A stretch of DNA of 64,000 nucleotides from Arthrobacter sp. NEB 688 (GTDB lineage: Bacteria > Actinomycetota > Actinomycetes > Actinomycetales > Dermatophilaceae), in contig NZ_CP053707.1 in the NCBI RefSeq assembly GCF_013201035.1, positions 3,410,001 through 3,474,000 of the forward strand. The letters run 5' to 3'. The notes beneath the pieces were generated by a model. It ran no database searches, was not told the DNA's origin, and was given only the letters and a program-made list of their open reading frames with translations. The position numbers and the translations under genes are program-made. Of this stretch, positions 36,753 to 44,741 are shown in pieces. Numbering within the stretch: position 1 is the stretch's first letter; every line of letters starts with the position of its first letter.

Positions 36753-37907
36753 CTAGGCCCCGCGCTCCCATCCGGGGAATCGCTCCTTGAGCCGATCCAC
36801 CGTGTGGGCCCACTTCGGATCGCGCGGCTGCACGACGATGTTCTGGTTGCCGAAGAGACCGGGCTCGTTGAAAGCGGCAGTCCCCACCGGCACCGTGTCG
36901 AGCCAGGTCACGGCGACGAAGTACTCGGTCGCGTCTCCCTCCTCCGGCCCGAACCACTCATGCCCGGTGATCACGGAGAACCGGCGCGATCCCTCACTCG
37001 TCCGGACCTCGAAGTCCGCGAAGGGAACGGGGGGCCTATCCACCTGCGCGACTCCCAGATAGCCGACGCCGGGGGCGTGGACCCAGATCCGGGCGCCCAC
37101 GGGGAGACGGGCAAGAGCACGGCTGTACAGGCGTCCTGACGGGCTTTCGCCACCGGCGCTGACGAAGCCGTACCTGAACGCTTCATCCCACGGTCGACCC
37201 CCGTACGCGACGTACCACTCGCCGTTCCAGTCGACCTTGCTCCGTCTGATCTCCTGCTCTGCCTGTTCCTTGTTGCGAACCCTGACCTGGTAGTCCTCGG
37301 CCCCCTTGAAGGGGATCACCTGCAGAAAGTCGAGCAGGACACGGTCGTCGAGCCGGTGCACAGCGAGGCGAATCGCAGTGATGTCGACGCCCTTCGCGCT
37401 GAGCCACATGATGGCCGAGGTGACTTCCAGCGAGAAGTCCTCGGAGACGAGAACTATGCGGACGTCTCGGCCGAACTCCTCCTCGGGATCTTCGGCGTCG
37501 ATGTGCTGCAGGATGCGCTCGCGCGCCTCCTCCATCCCCGTGACCTCGCCGGTGGACGAGAGGAAGCGCGCGAAGGCTCGTGCAGCCTGGTCGAGAGTCA
37601 CCGTCGACACCATCGCGGCGTATCGGACCGCCTGGAGCTCCATGTGCTCACCCGTGGTGCCGCGCTTCAGCTCGACCACCACGAGGTTTCCCCGACGGTC
37701 GACGGCGAGGAGATCGATGCGCCGTTTGGAGTCGGCCCAGTCGGCGAACTCCTCGGCGATGACCATCAGGTCGCTGGCGCCGTCGACCTCGTGCAGGTGC
37801 CGTCGCAGGAACGACTGGAGATGTCGGCGCTCCCACAGCTGTTCCGCGGCGAGGGACGTCTGGACGAGAGGCATCAGGCCGCCGGGCTGGACCTCGAAGA
37901 TCGGCAC
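36753..37907 (-). CDS. PD-(D/E)XK nuclease (NucS/DUF91-like) with C-terminal beta domain
   Basis: A 384-residue protein. The N-terminal region (about 20-110) has the restriction-endonuclease core: acidic Glu52, Asp65 in RRIDLLAVD, and Glu79-x-Lys81 in LVVVELKRG. This is as in DUF91 / NucS-type nucleases. The C-terminal part (about 230-384) carries GRPWDEAFRYGFVSAGG, SRALARLPVGARIWV and HAPGVGYLGVAQV; it looks like a small beta-barrel reader domain but I cannot name it. GTG 37905-37907 follows AGGAGACAC. Base composition is clearly less GC-rich than the neighbours, which suggests acquisition. A role in DNA repair or in defence is possible. Confidence 0.7.
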   Translation of the reverse strand: MPIFEVQPGGLMPLVQTSLAAEQLWERRHLQSFLRRHLHEVDGASDLMVIAEEFADWADSKRRIDLLAVDRRGNLVVVELKRGTTGEHMELQAVRYAAMVSTVTLDQAARAFARFLSSTGEVTGMEEARERILQHIDAEDPEEEFGRDVRIVLVSEDFSLEVTSAIMWLSAKGVDITAIRLAVHRLDDRVLLDFLQVIPFKGAEDYQVRVRNKEQAEQEIRRSKVDWNGEWYVAYGGRPWDEAFRYGFVSAGGESPSGRLYSRALARLPVGARIWVHAPGVGYLGVAQVDRPPVPFADFEVRTSEGSRRFSVITGHEWFGPEEGDATEYFVAVTWLDTVPVGTAAFNEPGLFGNQNIVVQPRDPKWAHTVDRLKERFPGWERGA

Positions 37908-37969
37908 GTGTCTCCTCTGGGTATCGACTCGGAAACGGCTTCTGGAAACGTAGGGCGACGCTGCGGCCC

Positions 37970-39646
37970 CTAGAGCTGCCGGTCCCCGACAGCGTCCGGC
38001 GACGCAGCAGACGAGGCAGACTCCTGAGCCGCTGCATACGCGACGAGGAGCTCTGTGGACAACCTGCCCCGCACCCCCACATCGAACCCGTGCACTCGCG
38101 CCCACGCACGAACGACGGCGGGCTCGACGCGTGGCCCGCTCGCCGGGACCGGCTCCATCTGGGTAGACCGGTCGGAGGGTGCTTCCGCTCGTGGCGACGA
38201 GCGGATTGAGACCGCCGGAGCCTGCACGCGGGGTACGGCGGGCTGGAGGTGCTCCAACAGGACGGAGTAGAGCGCAGGGTCCACTGTCCGGGTGCCGAGC
38301 TGGCGAGCCTTTGCCGCCTTGATCCCGTCGACGGAGCCGTCGCTGACGAGCATCGCGGTGCGTGCAGAGACAGAGCTGATGACGCGCACCCCCACCTTCT
38401 CGGATCGATCCTCGAGGCGATCGCGCTCGTGGTCGTCGCATCCGGTGAACACGACCTTGTCGCCGACTCGCAGCGGCGTCCCGTGCTCCCAGTCGGGAGG
38501 TAGCTCCCTCAAACCGGTCGAAAGTCGTTCGACCCGTGCTCGCTCGGCTGCGTCGAGGACTGTGGCGACGACACCCGCCTCGACACGCAGCATCGCGGCC
38601 ACGGCGTGCAGCTCAGCCCGCTCGGCGCGAGTGACCTTCCCGTCTGTGAGCGCCTCGTGCGCCAGCGCCGCGACGAACGCGCGGTGTGCGGCGCCGACCT
38701 GCTCCTCCGTCAGGTCCTGGGTGGTGGCGACGGCCCCGAGGTCCTCACTCTCCTGTGTGCTCAGCTCTCCGTCCTCGAGCACCTCCGCAAGCTTCTCCAG
38801 GTAGGCCAGCGCGCCCTCGGGCGCACCCTCGTCGAGAGCGTCTCCGAGGGAGAACCTGTCGACCAGGGCGGCCGGCTCGTTCGTGGCAGCCCGTGCCGCC
38901 CACGTCGCTCGCACCCGCGCAGGCACGACCGGACCGCGCCGATCCGTCGCGGTCTGTCCGGACGGACCGGTCGGCCACGAGACGGCCCGTCCCTGGCGGG
39001 GGAGGTCGAGGTGCTGCGGCAACGGCGCGGTCGCGGACCCGGGGTGCATGAAGGCGGCGAGCAGCGACGCCGTGGCTCGGGCGTCTCCGAGGGCCGAGTG
39101 AGCCCCGACGACCTGGTGCCCCACCGCCCAGCAACAGTCGGCCAGGCGCCGACGGTCCAGGTGCGGCAGGTAGTGCTGGGACGCCGTCAGGGTGCACAGC
39201 GCGGGCAGGATCGGCAGGGCCCACCCCGCGCGGACGTACTCGCCTCGGAGGAAGGCCAGGTCGAACTGTGCGTGATGCGCGGCGACCGCCACCCCGGCAA
39301 GACGCTGGTTGAGCTCGCCGATGACGTCAGGGAACGTCGGCGCATCCCGGACGTCGTCCTGGCTGATGCCATGGATGTGGCTGGCCCCAACAGGACCCTG
39401 CGGATTGATCCGCGTCGACCATTCGTCTTGGACGCGGCCGCGGACGTCCGTGGTCACGACGGCGATCTCGACGATCCGGTGCTGATGCGGATCCAGCCCG
39501 GTGGTCTCGACGTCGAGCACCGCGAAGGCCGGCTGAGCCGCGTCGGACCTCAGCGGGACCTGCGGACGAGCGCTCTCACCGGACGAAGGTCGCATCGGCT
39601 CAGTGGCCGGTTCGCGTCGAGAACGGAACAGGTCCAGCAAGCCCAC
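37970..39646 (-). CDS. DnaQ-type exonuclease fused to BRCT and Lsr2-like DNA-binding domains
   Basis: A 558-residue multidomain protein. DEDDh exonuclease at about 40-200: Asp45 and Glu47 (FAVLDVETTGLD), Asp129 (AQFDLAFLRG), His183 and Asp188 (GAHSALGDARA). A helical segment at about 265-375 with acidic EDGELSTQESEDL and TDGKVTRAERAEL resembles a TerB-like domain. BRCT-like domain at about 392-465 (GDKVVFTGCDD...). An Lsr2-type C-terminal domain at about 509-540, VVRAWARVHGFDVGVRGRLS, carries the RGR minor-groove motif. The GTG at 39644-39646 follows AGGGGG. It is 62 bases upstream of the nuclease gene on the same strand and shares its lower GC. Likely acts on DNA ends, directed to AT-rich DNA; pathway unknown. 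Confidence 0.8.
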   Translation of the reverse strand: MGLLDLFRSRREPATEPMRPSSGESARPQVPLRSDAAQPAFAVLDVETTGLDPHQHRIVEIAVVTTDVRGRVQDEWSTRINPQGPVGASHIHGISQDDVRDAPTFPDVIGELNQRLAGVAVAAHHAQFDLAFLRGEYVRAGWALPILPALCTLTASQHYLPHLDRRRLADCCWAVGHQVVGAHSALGDARATASLLAAFMHPGSATAPLPQHLDLPRQGRAVSWPTGPSGQTATDRRGPVVPARVRATWAARAATNEPAALVDRFSLGDALDEGAPEGALAYLEKLAEVLEDGELSTQESEDLGAVATTQDLTEEQVGAAHRAFVAALAHEALTDGKVTRAERAELHAVAAMLRVEAGVVATVLDAAERARVERLSTGLRELPPDWEHGTPLRVGDKVVFTGCDDHERDRLEDRSEKVGVRVISSVSARTAMLVSDGSVDGIKAAKARQLGTRTVDPALYSVLLEHLQPAVPRVQAPAVSIRSSPRAEAPSDRSTQMEPVPASGPRVEPAVVRAWARVHGFDVGVRGRLSTELLVAYAAAQESASSAASPDAVGDRQL

Positions 39647-39792
39647 GTGGCATTCCCCCTGCTAGGTACGGACCGCACATCCTGCCACCGCCCGCCCCAC
39701 GCGGTATCCATCATCCGAGCAGATGGGAGAGGACGAGTGCGACGGTGGCCAGAGATCGTCATGGTCAGGAGGACGGCGCGCAACCTCCCTCA

Positions 39793-39863
39793 CGGCGCGG
39801 ATGCATCCCCGATGCCGGGGAGGAACCGCGTCGTCACCCTGGCGACGCGGATGCTCCGGCGCG
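39793..39863. repeat. 71-bp direct repeat, family 2, copy B
   Basis: Second copy of the repeat at 36529-36599, same orientation, four mismatches. Its main stem is CCGCGTCGTC / GGCGACGCGG, where one base change leaves a G-T wobble, so the fold is kept. It sits in the 227-base gap between the start of the exonuclease gene (39646) and the stop of the acyltransferase gene (39874). Nothing else is evident in the gap apart from the exonuclease ribosome site. Confidence 0.8.
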
Positions 39864-39873
39864 ACGTCCGGGC

Positions 39874-40626
39874 TCAGCCGGTGAACTTGTCGCGGGTGCG
39901 GCGCATGTCCTGCTCGTCGGCCTCGTGCGACGCCTCGAGGGTCGGCGCGGCGCCGCCCAGGCGAGCCGGCAGGTAGACGAGCTCGTCGCCGGTCAGGGTC
40001 GGGTAGGCCGCCTGCTGCACGTCGAGCTGCGCCTGCATCGCCACCTTGACCCGCTCGGTCGCGGCGGTGACGTTCTCGCGGCGCTCGAGGGTGATCGGCT
40101 CGCCGACGGCGATGTGCACGGGGATGCCGGCGCGACCGAGGCGCTTGGGGTGGTCCTTCGTCCAGACCCGGTGCCCGCCCCAGATCGTCGTCGGCAGCAC
40201 CGGCACGCCGGCCACCTGGGCCATCTTCACCGCGCCCGGCTTGAACTCCTTGAGCTCGAACGAGCGCGACATCGTGGCCTCCGGGAAGACCCCGACGATC
40301 TCGCCCGCCTTGAGCGCGGCCACGGCCAGCCGGAAGGCGTCGCCGCCGTTGTGCCGGTCGACGGGGATGTGGTGCATCCCGCGCATGAGCGGCCCGGCGA
40401 CGCCGTGGGTGAAGATCGACTTCTTGGCCATGAACCGCACGTACCGGCGGTGCGGCCACGCCGGCAGGCCGGCGTACATGAAGTCGAGGTAGGACGTGTG
40501 GTTGATCGCCATGACGGCGCCACCCGTCCGGGGCACGTTCTCCTCACCGGTGATGGTGAAGCGGGTGCCCTGGAGGAAGAACAGGGTCTTGGCCGCGTGG
40601 ATGACGGGGCGGTACACGGGCTCCAT
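39874..40626 (-). CDS. 1-acyl-glycerol-3-phosphate acyltransferase-like (PlsC family)
   Basis: A 250-residue membrane-associated acyltransferase. Motif I is NHTSYLD (NHx4D), motif II lies around RYVRFMAKKS, and motif III is VGVFPEATMS (FPEG-like with Ala for Gly). It would acylate lysophosphatidate or another lysolipid. ATG 40624-40626 lies 14 bases after the eccC stop on the same strand, so it may be co-transcribed with eccC, although its ribosome site is weak. Confidence 0.87.
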   Translation of the reverse strand: MEPVYRPVIHAAKTLFFLQGTRFTITGEENVPRTGGAVMAINHTSYLDFMYAGLPAWPHRRYVRFMAKKSIFTHGVAGPLMRGMHHIPVDRHNGGDAFRLAVAALKAGEIVGVFPEATMSRSFELKEFKPGAVKMAQVAGVPVLPTTIWGGHRVWTKDHPKRLGRAGIPVHIAVGEPITLERRENVTAATERVKVAMQAQLDVQQAAYPTLTGDELVYLPARLGGAAPTLEASHEADEQDMRRTRDKFTG

Positions 40627-40640
40627 GCGGGCAGCCTAGG

Positions 40641-43600
40641 TCAGCGGTGGCGCGGAGGCTGCCACGCGGTCTGGAACACCTGGTCGCCGAGGTCCCGCGA
40701 GACGATGCGCGCGCGGCCGGGCGGCTGCGGCGACGCCTTGACGCGACCGATGAGCATCCCCTCGTCCGGGCTGCCCGAGAGCAGGATCCCGGGGCTGCCG
40801 AGGTCGCGGATGCTCTGGAGCACCGGCTCGAAGAGCGCCCGCGAGGCGCCACCGCTGCGGCGGGTGACGACGAGGTGCAGGCCCACGTCGCCGGCCTGCG
40901 CGAGCAGCGGCACGAGCGGGCGCAGCGGCGAGCCGGACGAGGTGACGACGAGGTCGTAGTCGTCGACGAGGAAGTAGACCTCGGCGCCGGACCACCACGA
41001 GCGGGCGCGCAGCTGCTCGGGCGTGACGTCCGGGCCGGGCAGGCGGGTGCGGAGGAACTCCGTGATGCCCTCGACGGCCGCGACCGTCTGCTCCTCGGTC
41101 GTCAGGTACTCGCCGACGTGCGCCTCGGGCAGCTCGCCGAGCAGGCCGCGGCGGTAGTCGACGACGAAGAGCTTCGCCTCGTCCGGGGTGTGCAGGCGCG
41201 CGACCTCGTGGGCGACGGTGCGCAGGAAGGCGGTCTTGCCGCTGTCGCCGTCGCCGAGGAGGTAGACGTGCGGCTCCTCGGCGAGGTCGAGGCCGATGGG
41301 GGCGAGGTTGGCCTCGTCGACGCCGAGCAGGAGCCGGCGCTCGTCCGGGCCGGCGAGCCCGCGCACGGCCTCGAGGGTGATCTCCTCGGGCAGCAGGCGC
41401 AGCTTCGGGCCGCGCGGACCCTGCCAGGCGGCGTTGACGCGGGTCACGAGGTCCTCGACGCCGTCGCCGAGGTCGTCGACACTGCCGCGGTCGTCGATCC
41501 GGGGGACGGCCCCCAGGAAGTGGTGCTTGGTCATCGTCAGGCCGCGGCCGGGGCGCCCCTTGGGCACGTTGGCGGCGACGCGCCGGTCGACCTCGGAGTC
41601 GGTCGGGTCGCCGAGGCGCAGCTCGACGCGGGTGCCGAGGACGTCGCGGATCTGGTTGCGGAAGTCCATCCACCGCGAGGTCGTGAGGACGACGTGGACG
41701 CCGAAGGTCAGGCCACGGCCCGCGAGCTCGGTGATCTGCCCCTCGAGCTCGTCGAACTCGGCGCGCACGGTCGGCCAGCCGTCGACGACGAGGAAGACGT
41801 CGCCGTAGCCGTCGTCGACTCGGCCCTCGGCCCGCCGGCGCCGGTAGGTCTCGATGGAGTCGATGCCCTGCGCGCGGAAGTAGGCCTCGCGGGCGTCGAC
41901 GATGCCGCGGATCTCGGCGACGAGACGCCGCACGACCTCGGGCTCGCTGCGGTTGGCGACCCCGGCGACGTGGGCGAGCTTGGCCATCGGCGTGAACGTG
42001 CCGCCGCCGAAGTCGAGGACGTAGACCTGGCTCTCGAGCGGGGTCGTCGTCAGGGCGATGGCGGTGACGAGCGTGCGGGCGAACGTCGAGCGGCCCGAGC
42101 GCGGCCCGCCGACGACGGCGACGTGGCCGCCGGCCCCGCCGAGGCGCAGGACGAAGAGCTCGCGGCGCTGCTCGAGCGGACGGTCGACGATGCCGACGGG
42201 CAGCACGTAGTCGCCGCGGCTGCGCCACGACGGGCTCGTGAGGCCGAGCGCCGGGTCCTCGCGCAGGTCGCCGAACAGCTGGTCCATCGAGCTCGGGACG
42301 TCGAGCGGCGGCAGCCACACCTGGTGGGCGGGGCGGCCGTGGCCCTTCATCCGCGAGACGGCGATGTCGAAGACGGCCCGCTCCTCGGCGGTCTCCTGCG
42401 GGGCGGGGGCCGCGGCCTCGACCGGGGCGCGCCGGCCCGCGGCGACGGTGGCGAGGGTGTACGGGAGGATCTCGGACGACCCGGAGCCGCCGGTCTCGCT
42501 CGTGGCGCGGCGCCGACGGCCCTTCGGCGGCCCGGACACGTAGGCGGCCTTGAACTTGGTCAGGGTCGTCTGGTCCGGCTTGAGGTAGCCCAGGCCCGGG
42601 ACGGGCGGCAGCTCGTACGCGTCGGGGACGCCGATGACGGTGCGGGACTCGCCGGCCGAGAACGTGCGCAGGCCGATCCGGTAGGACAGGTGCGACTCGA
42701 GGCCGCGCAGGCGCCCCTCCTCGAGACGCTGCGACGAGAGCAGCAGGTGCATCGACAGGGAGCGGCCGAGGCGGCCGATGGCGACGAAGAGGTCCGCGAA
42801 CTCGGGCTTGGCGGCGAGCAGCTCCGAGAACTCGTCGGCGACGATGAGCAGCGCGGGCAGCGGCTCGAGGTCGGCGCCGCCGGCGCGGGCGCGCTCGTAG
42901 TCGGTGACGTTGGCGAAGTTGCCGGCCGAGCGCAGGAGCTCCTGGCGGCGGGTCATCTCGCCCTGGAGCGCGTCCTGCATGCGCTCGACGAGCGTGAGCT
43001 CCTGGCCGAGGTTGGTGATGACCGCCGAGACGTGCGGCATGTCGGCCATCCCGGCGAAGGTCGCGCCACCCTTGAAGTCGACGAGGACGAAGTTGAGGGA
43101 CTCCGGCGAGTGCGTCATCGCGAGCGCGAGGACGAGCGTGCGCAGGAGCTCGGACTTGCCGGAGCCGGTGGCCCCGATGACGAGGCCGTGCGGGCCCATG
43201 CCCTGCTGCGCCGACTCCTTGATGTCGAGCGCGACGGGAAGACCCCTCTCGTCGACGCCGATCGGCACGCGGAGGCGGTCGCGCTGCAGCCGGGCCCGCC
43301 ACGCGGTGTCGACGTCGAAGTCGCGGACGTCGCCGGTGCCGAGCAGGTCGACGAGCTCGGTGGAGGCGCTCAGCGCGTCGCGGGCCTCGGGCTCGTCGGC
43401 GGTGTAGCGCGGGGCCAGGCGGCGGGCGGCCGCCTCCGCGCGGGTCGTCGAGACCTGGTCCGCGACACCGTGGGCCACGCCGCGGGCGAGGCTGATGACC
43501 TCGAGCGGCGCGGTGCCGGCGCGCGGCCCGCTCGTCGTGCGCGGGCCGACGGCCAGGCGCAGCGTCGTCCCGGAGTCGAGCTCGCCCCACTGCTCGGGCA

Positions 43601-44621
43601 GGTCGAGGACGGTGACGCCGAGGACGCCGTCGGGCGTGACGACGGGGTTGCCGGGCGGCACGTGCCCGCCGTCGACGACGAGGAGGACGTGCGGCAGGGC
43701 GCCCCGCTCGCTCGGGCCGAAGCGCGGGCGCTCGACGATCTCCTGCGGCAGCAGCGGCAGGAGATCGTGCACCGACTCCCCGACGAGGCGGACCGGCCCG
43801 ACCGCGTCGTGCTCGCGCGGGCTGAGGGCGTGGGGCAGCCACTTGAGCCACTCCCACTCGGCGCGCGCCTCCCGCGAGACGAGGGCGGCGATGACCAGGT
43901 CCTCGGGGGCGTGCTGCATCGCCGCCTGGAGGACGAGCGAGCGGGCGAGGGAGCGCGCGGGGTCGGCGTCCCCCGTCACCTCGACGTGCGGCCACGCGCG
44001 CAGCGCCGCCGAGGCGGGCAGGCCGGGCTGGACGCGGTGGGTCGAGAGGAGGCGGTGCAGCGCCGACGCGGCGACGGGGTCGAGCTGGGCGAGCGGCGGG
44101 GTCTCCGGCGGCTCGAGCTCGAGGCAGAGCGGCTGGGACGTCGTGCCCATCCGGACCTGGAGGAAGTCGACGTCGGAGGCCTGGCGCTCCCAGACGCGGG
44201 TGCCCTCCGCCGCGATGACCGGCAGCGCGGCGGGGTCCGGGTAGTCCCAGAGGGCCGCCTCGCGCTGGCGGGCCGCGGCGTCGCGGATGGTGCCGCGGAC
44301 CTCCTGGAGGTACGCGAGGTACTCGCGGCGCGCGGCGAGGACGCCGGCCGAGTGCTGCTGGCGCTGGCGCAGGCCGCTCGCGAGGACGAAGCCGACGCTG
44401 GCGACGAGGAACATCCCGGCGGTGAGCCAGGCTCGGGCGCCCTGCTGCGACAGCGCGACGAAGCCGATCGAGCCCAGCGACCCGAGCATCGGCACGGCCT
44501 GCATGAGCAGGCCGCTGGCGCCCTCGGACGGGGTGATCTCGGGGGGTGGCTGGAGCACGAGGCGCCCCGAGGGGACCTCCGGTGCCTGCTCTCGCGTGCC
44601 GCTGCGTGCGGGCACCGACAT
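40641..44621 (-). CDS. eccC: Type VII secretion ATPase EccC, three ATPase domains
   Basis: A 1326-residue FtsK/SpoIIIE-type motor of ESX secretion. Two N-terminal helices (about 38-85), then three ATPase domains: Walker A GATGSGKS (483-490) with Walker B LLIVADEFSE (591-600); GGPRSGRS (838-845) with VFLVVDGWP; GDGDSGKT (1123-1130) with VYFLVDDYD. The middle domain has Arg in place of the Walker A Lys, so it is probably regulatory. Domain three should bind the C-terminal YxxxD/E signal of WXG100 substrates. ATG 44619-44621 follows GGGAGGGGAAG. eccCa and eccCb are fused, as in ESX-3/-5. Confidence 0.95.
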   Translation of the reverse strand: MSVPARSGTREQAPEVPSGRLVLQPPPEITPSEGASGLLMQAVPMLGSLGSIGFVALSQQGARAWLTAGMFLVASVGFVLASGLRQRQQHSAGVLAARREYLAYLQEVRGTIRDAAARQREAALWDYPDPAALPVIAAEGTRVWERQASDVDFLQVRMGTTSQPLCLELEPPETPPLAQLDPVAASALHRLLSTHRVQPGLPASAALRAWPHVEVTGDADPARSLARSLVLQAAMQHAPEDLVIAALVSREARAEWEWLKWLPHALSPREHDAVGPVRLVGESVHDLLPLLPQEIVERPRFGPSERGALPHVLLVVDGGHVPPGNPVVTPDGVLGVTVLDLPEQWGELDSGTTLRLAVGPRTTSGPRAGTAPLEVISLARGVAHGVADQVSTTRAEAAARRLAPRYTADEPEARDALSASTELVDLLGTGDVRDFDVDTAWRARLQRDRLRVPIGVDERGLPVALDIKESAQQGMGPHGLVIGATGSGKSELLRTLVLALAMTHSPESLNFVLVDFKGGATFAGMADMPHVSAVITNLGQELTLVERMQDALQGEMTRRQELLRSAGNFANVTDYERARAGGADLEPLPALLIVADEFSELLAAKPEFADLFVAIGRLGRSLSMHLLLSSQRLEEGRLRGLESHLSYRIGLRTFSAGESRTVIGVPDAYELPPVPGLGYLKPDQTTLTKFKAAYVSGPPKGRRRRATSETGGSGSSEILPYTLATVAAGRRAPVEAAAPAPQETAEERAVFDIAVSRMKGHGRPAHQVWLPPLDVPSSMDQLFGDLREDPALGLTSPSWRSRGDYVLPVGIVDRPLEQRRELFVLRLGGAGGHVAVVGGPRSGRSTFARTLVTAIALTTTPLESQVYVLDFGGGTFTPMAKLAHVAGVANRSEPEVVRRLVAEIRGIVDAREAYFRAQGIDSIETYRRRRAEGRVDDGYGDVFLVVDGWPTVRAEFDELEGQITELAGRGLTFGVHVVLTTSRWMDFRNQIRDVLGTRVELRLGDPTDSEVDRRVAANVPKGRPGRGLTMTKHHFLGAVPRIDDRGSVDDLGDGVEDLVTRVNAAWQGPRGPKLRLLPEEITLEAVRGLAGPDERRLLLGVDEANLAPIGLDLAEEPHVYLLGDGDSGKTAFLRTVAHEVARLHTPDEAKLFVVDYRRGLLGELPEAHVGEYLTTEEQTVAAVEGITEFLRTRLPGPDVTPEQLRARSWWSGAEVYFLVDDYDLVVTSSGSPLRPLVPLLAQAGDVGLHLVVTRRSGGASRALFEPVLQSIRDLGSPGILLSGSPDEGMLIGRVKASPQPPGRARIVSRDLGDQVFQTAWQPPRHR

Positions 44622-44741
44622 GCTGCTTCCCCTCCCGTGGTGCTTCTGGCGCTCGGCCTACCGTACCCGTGGATACTGTTCCCCGCGGGGAGTGGCCCGG
44701 ACCGGGCCGGATCGAGTGCGGGAGAACGACGGGAGGGCCCG

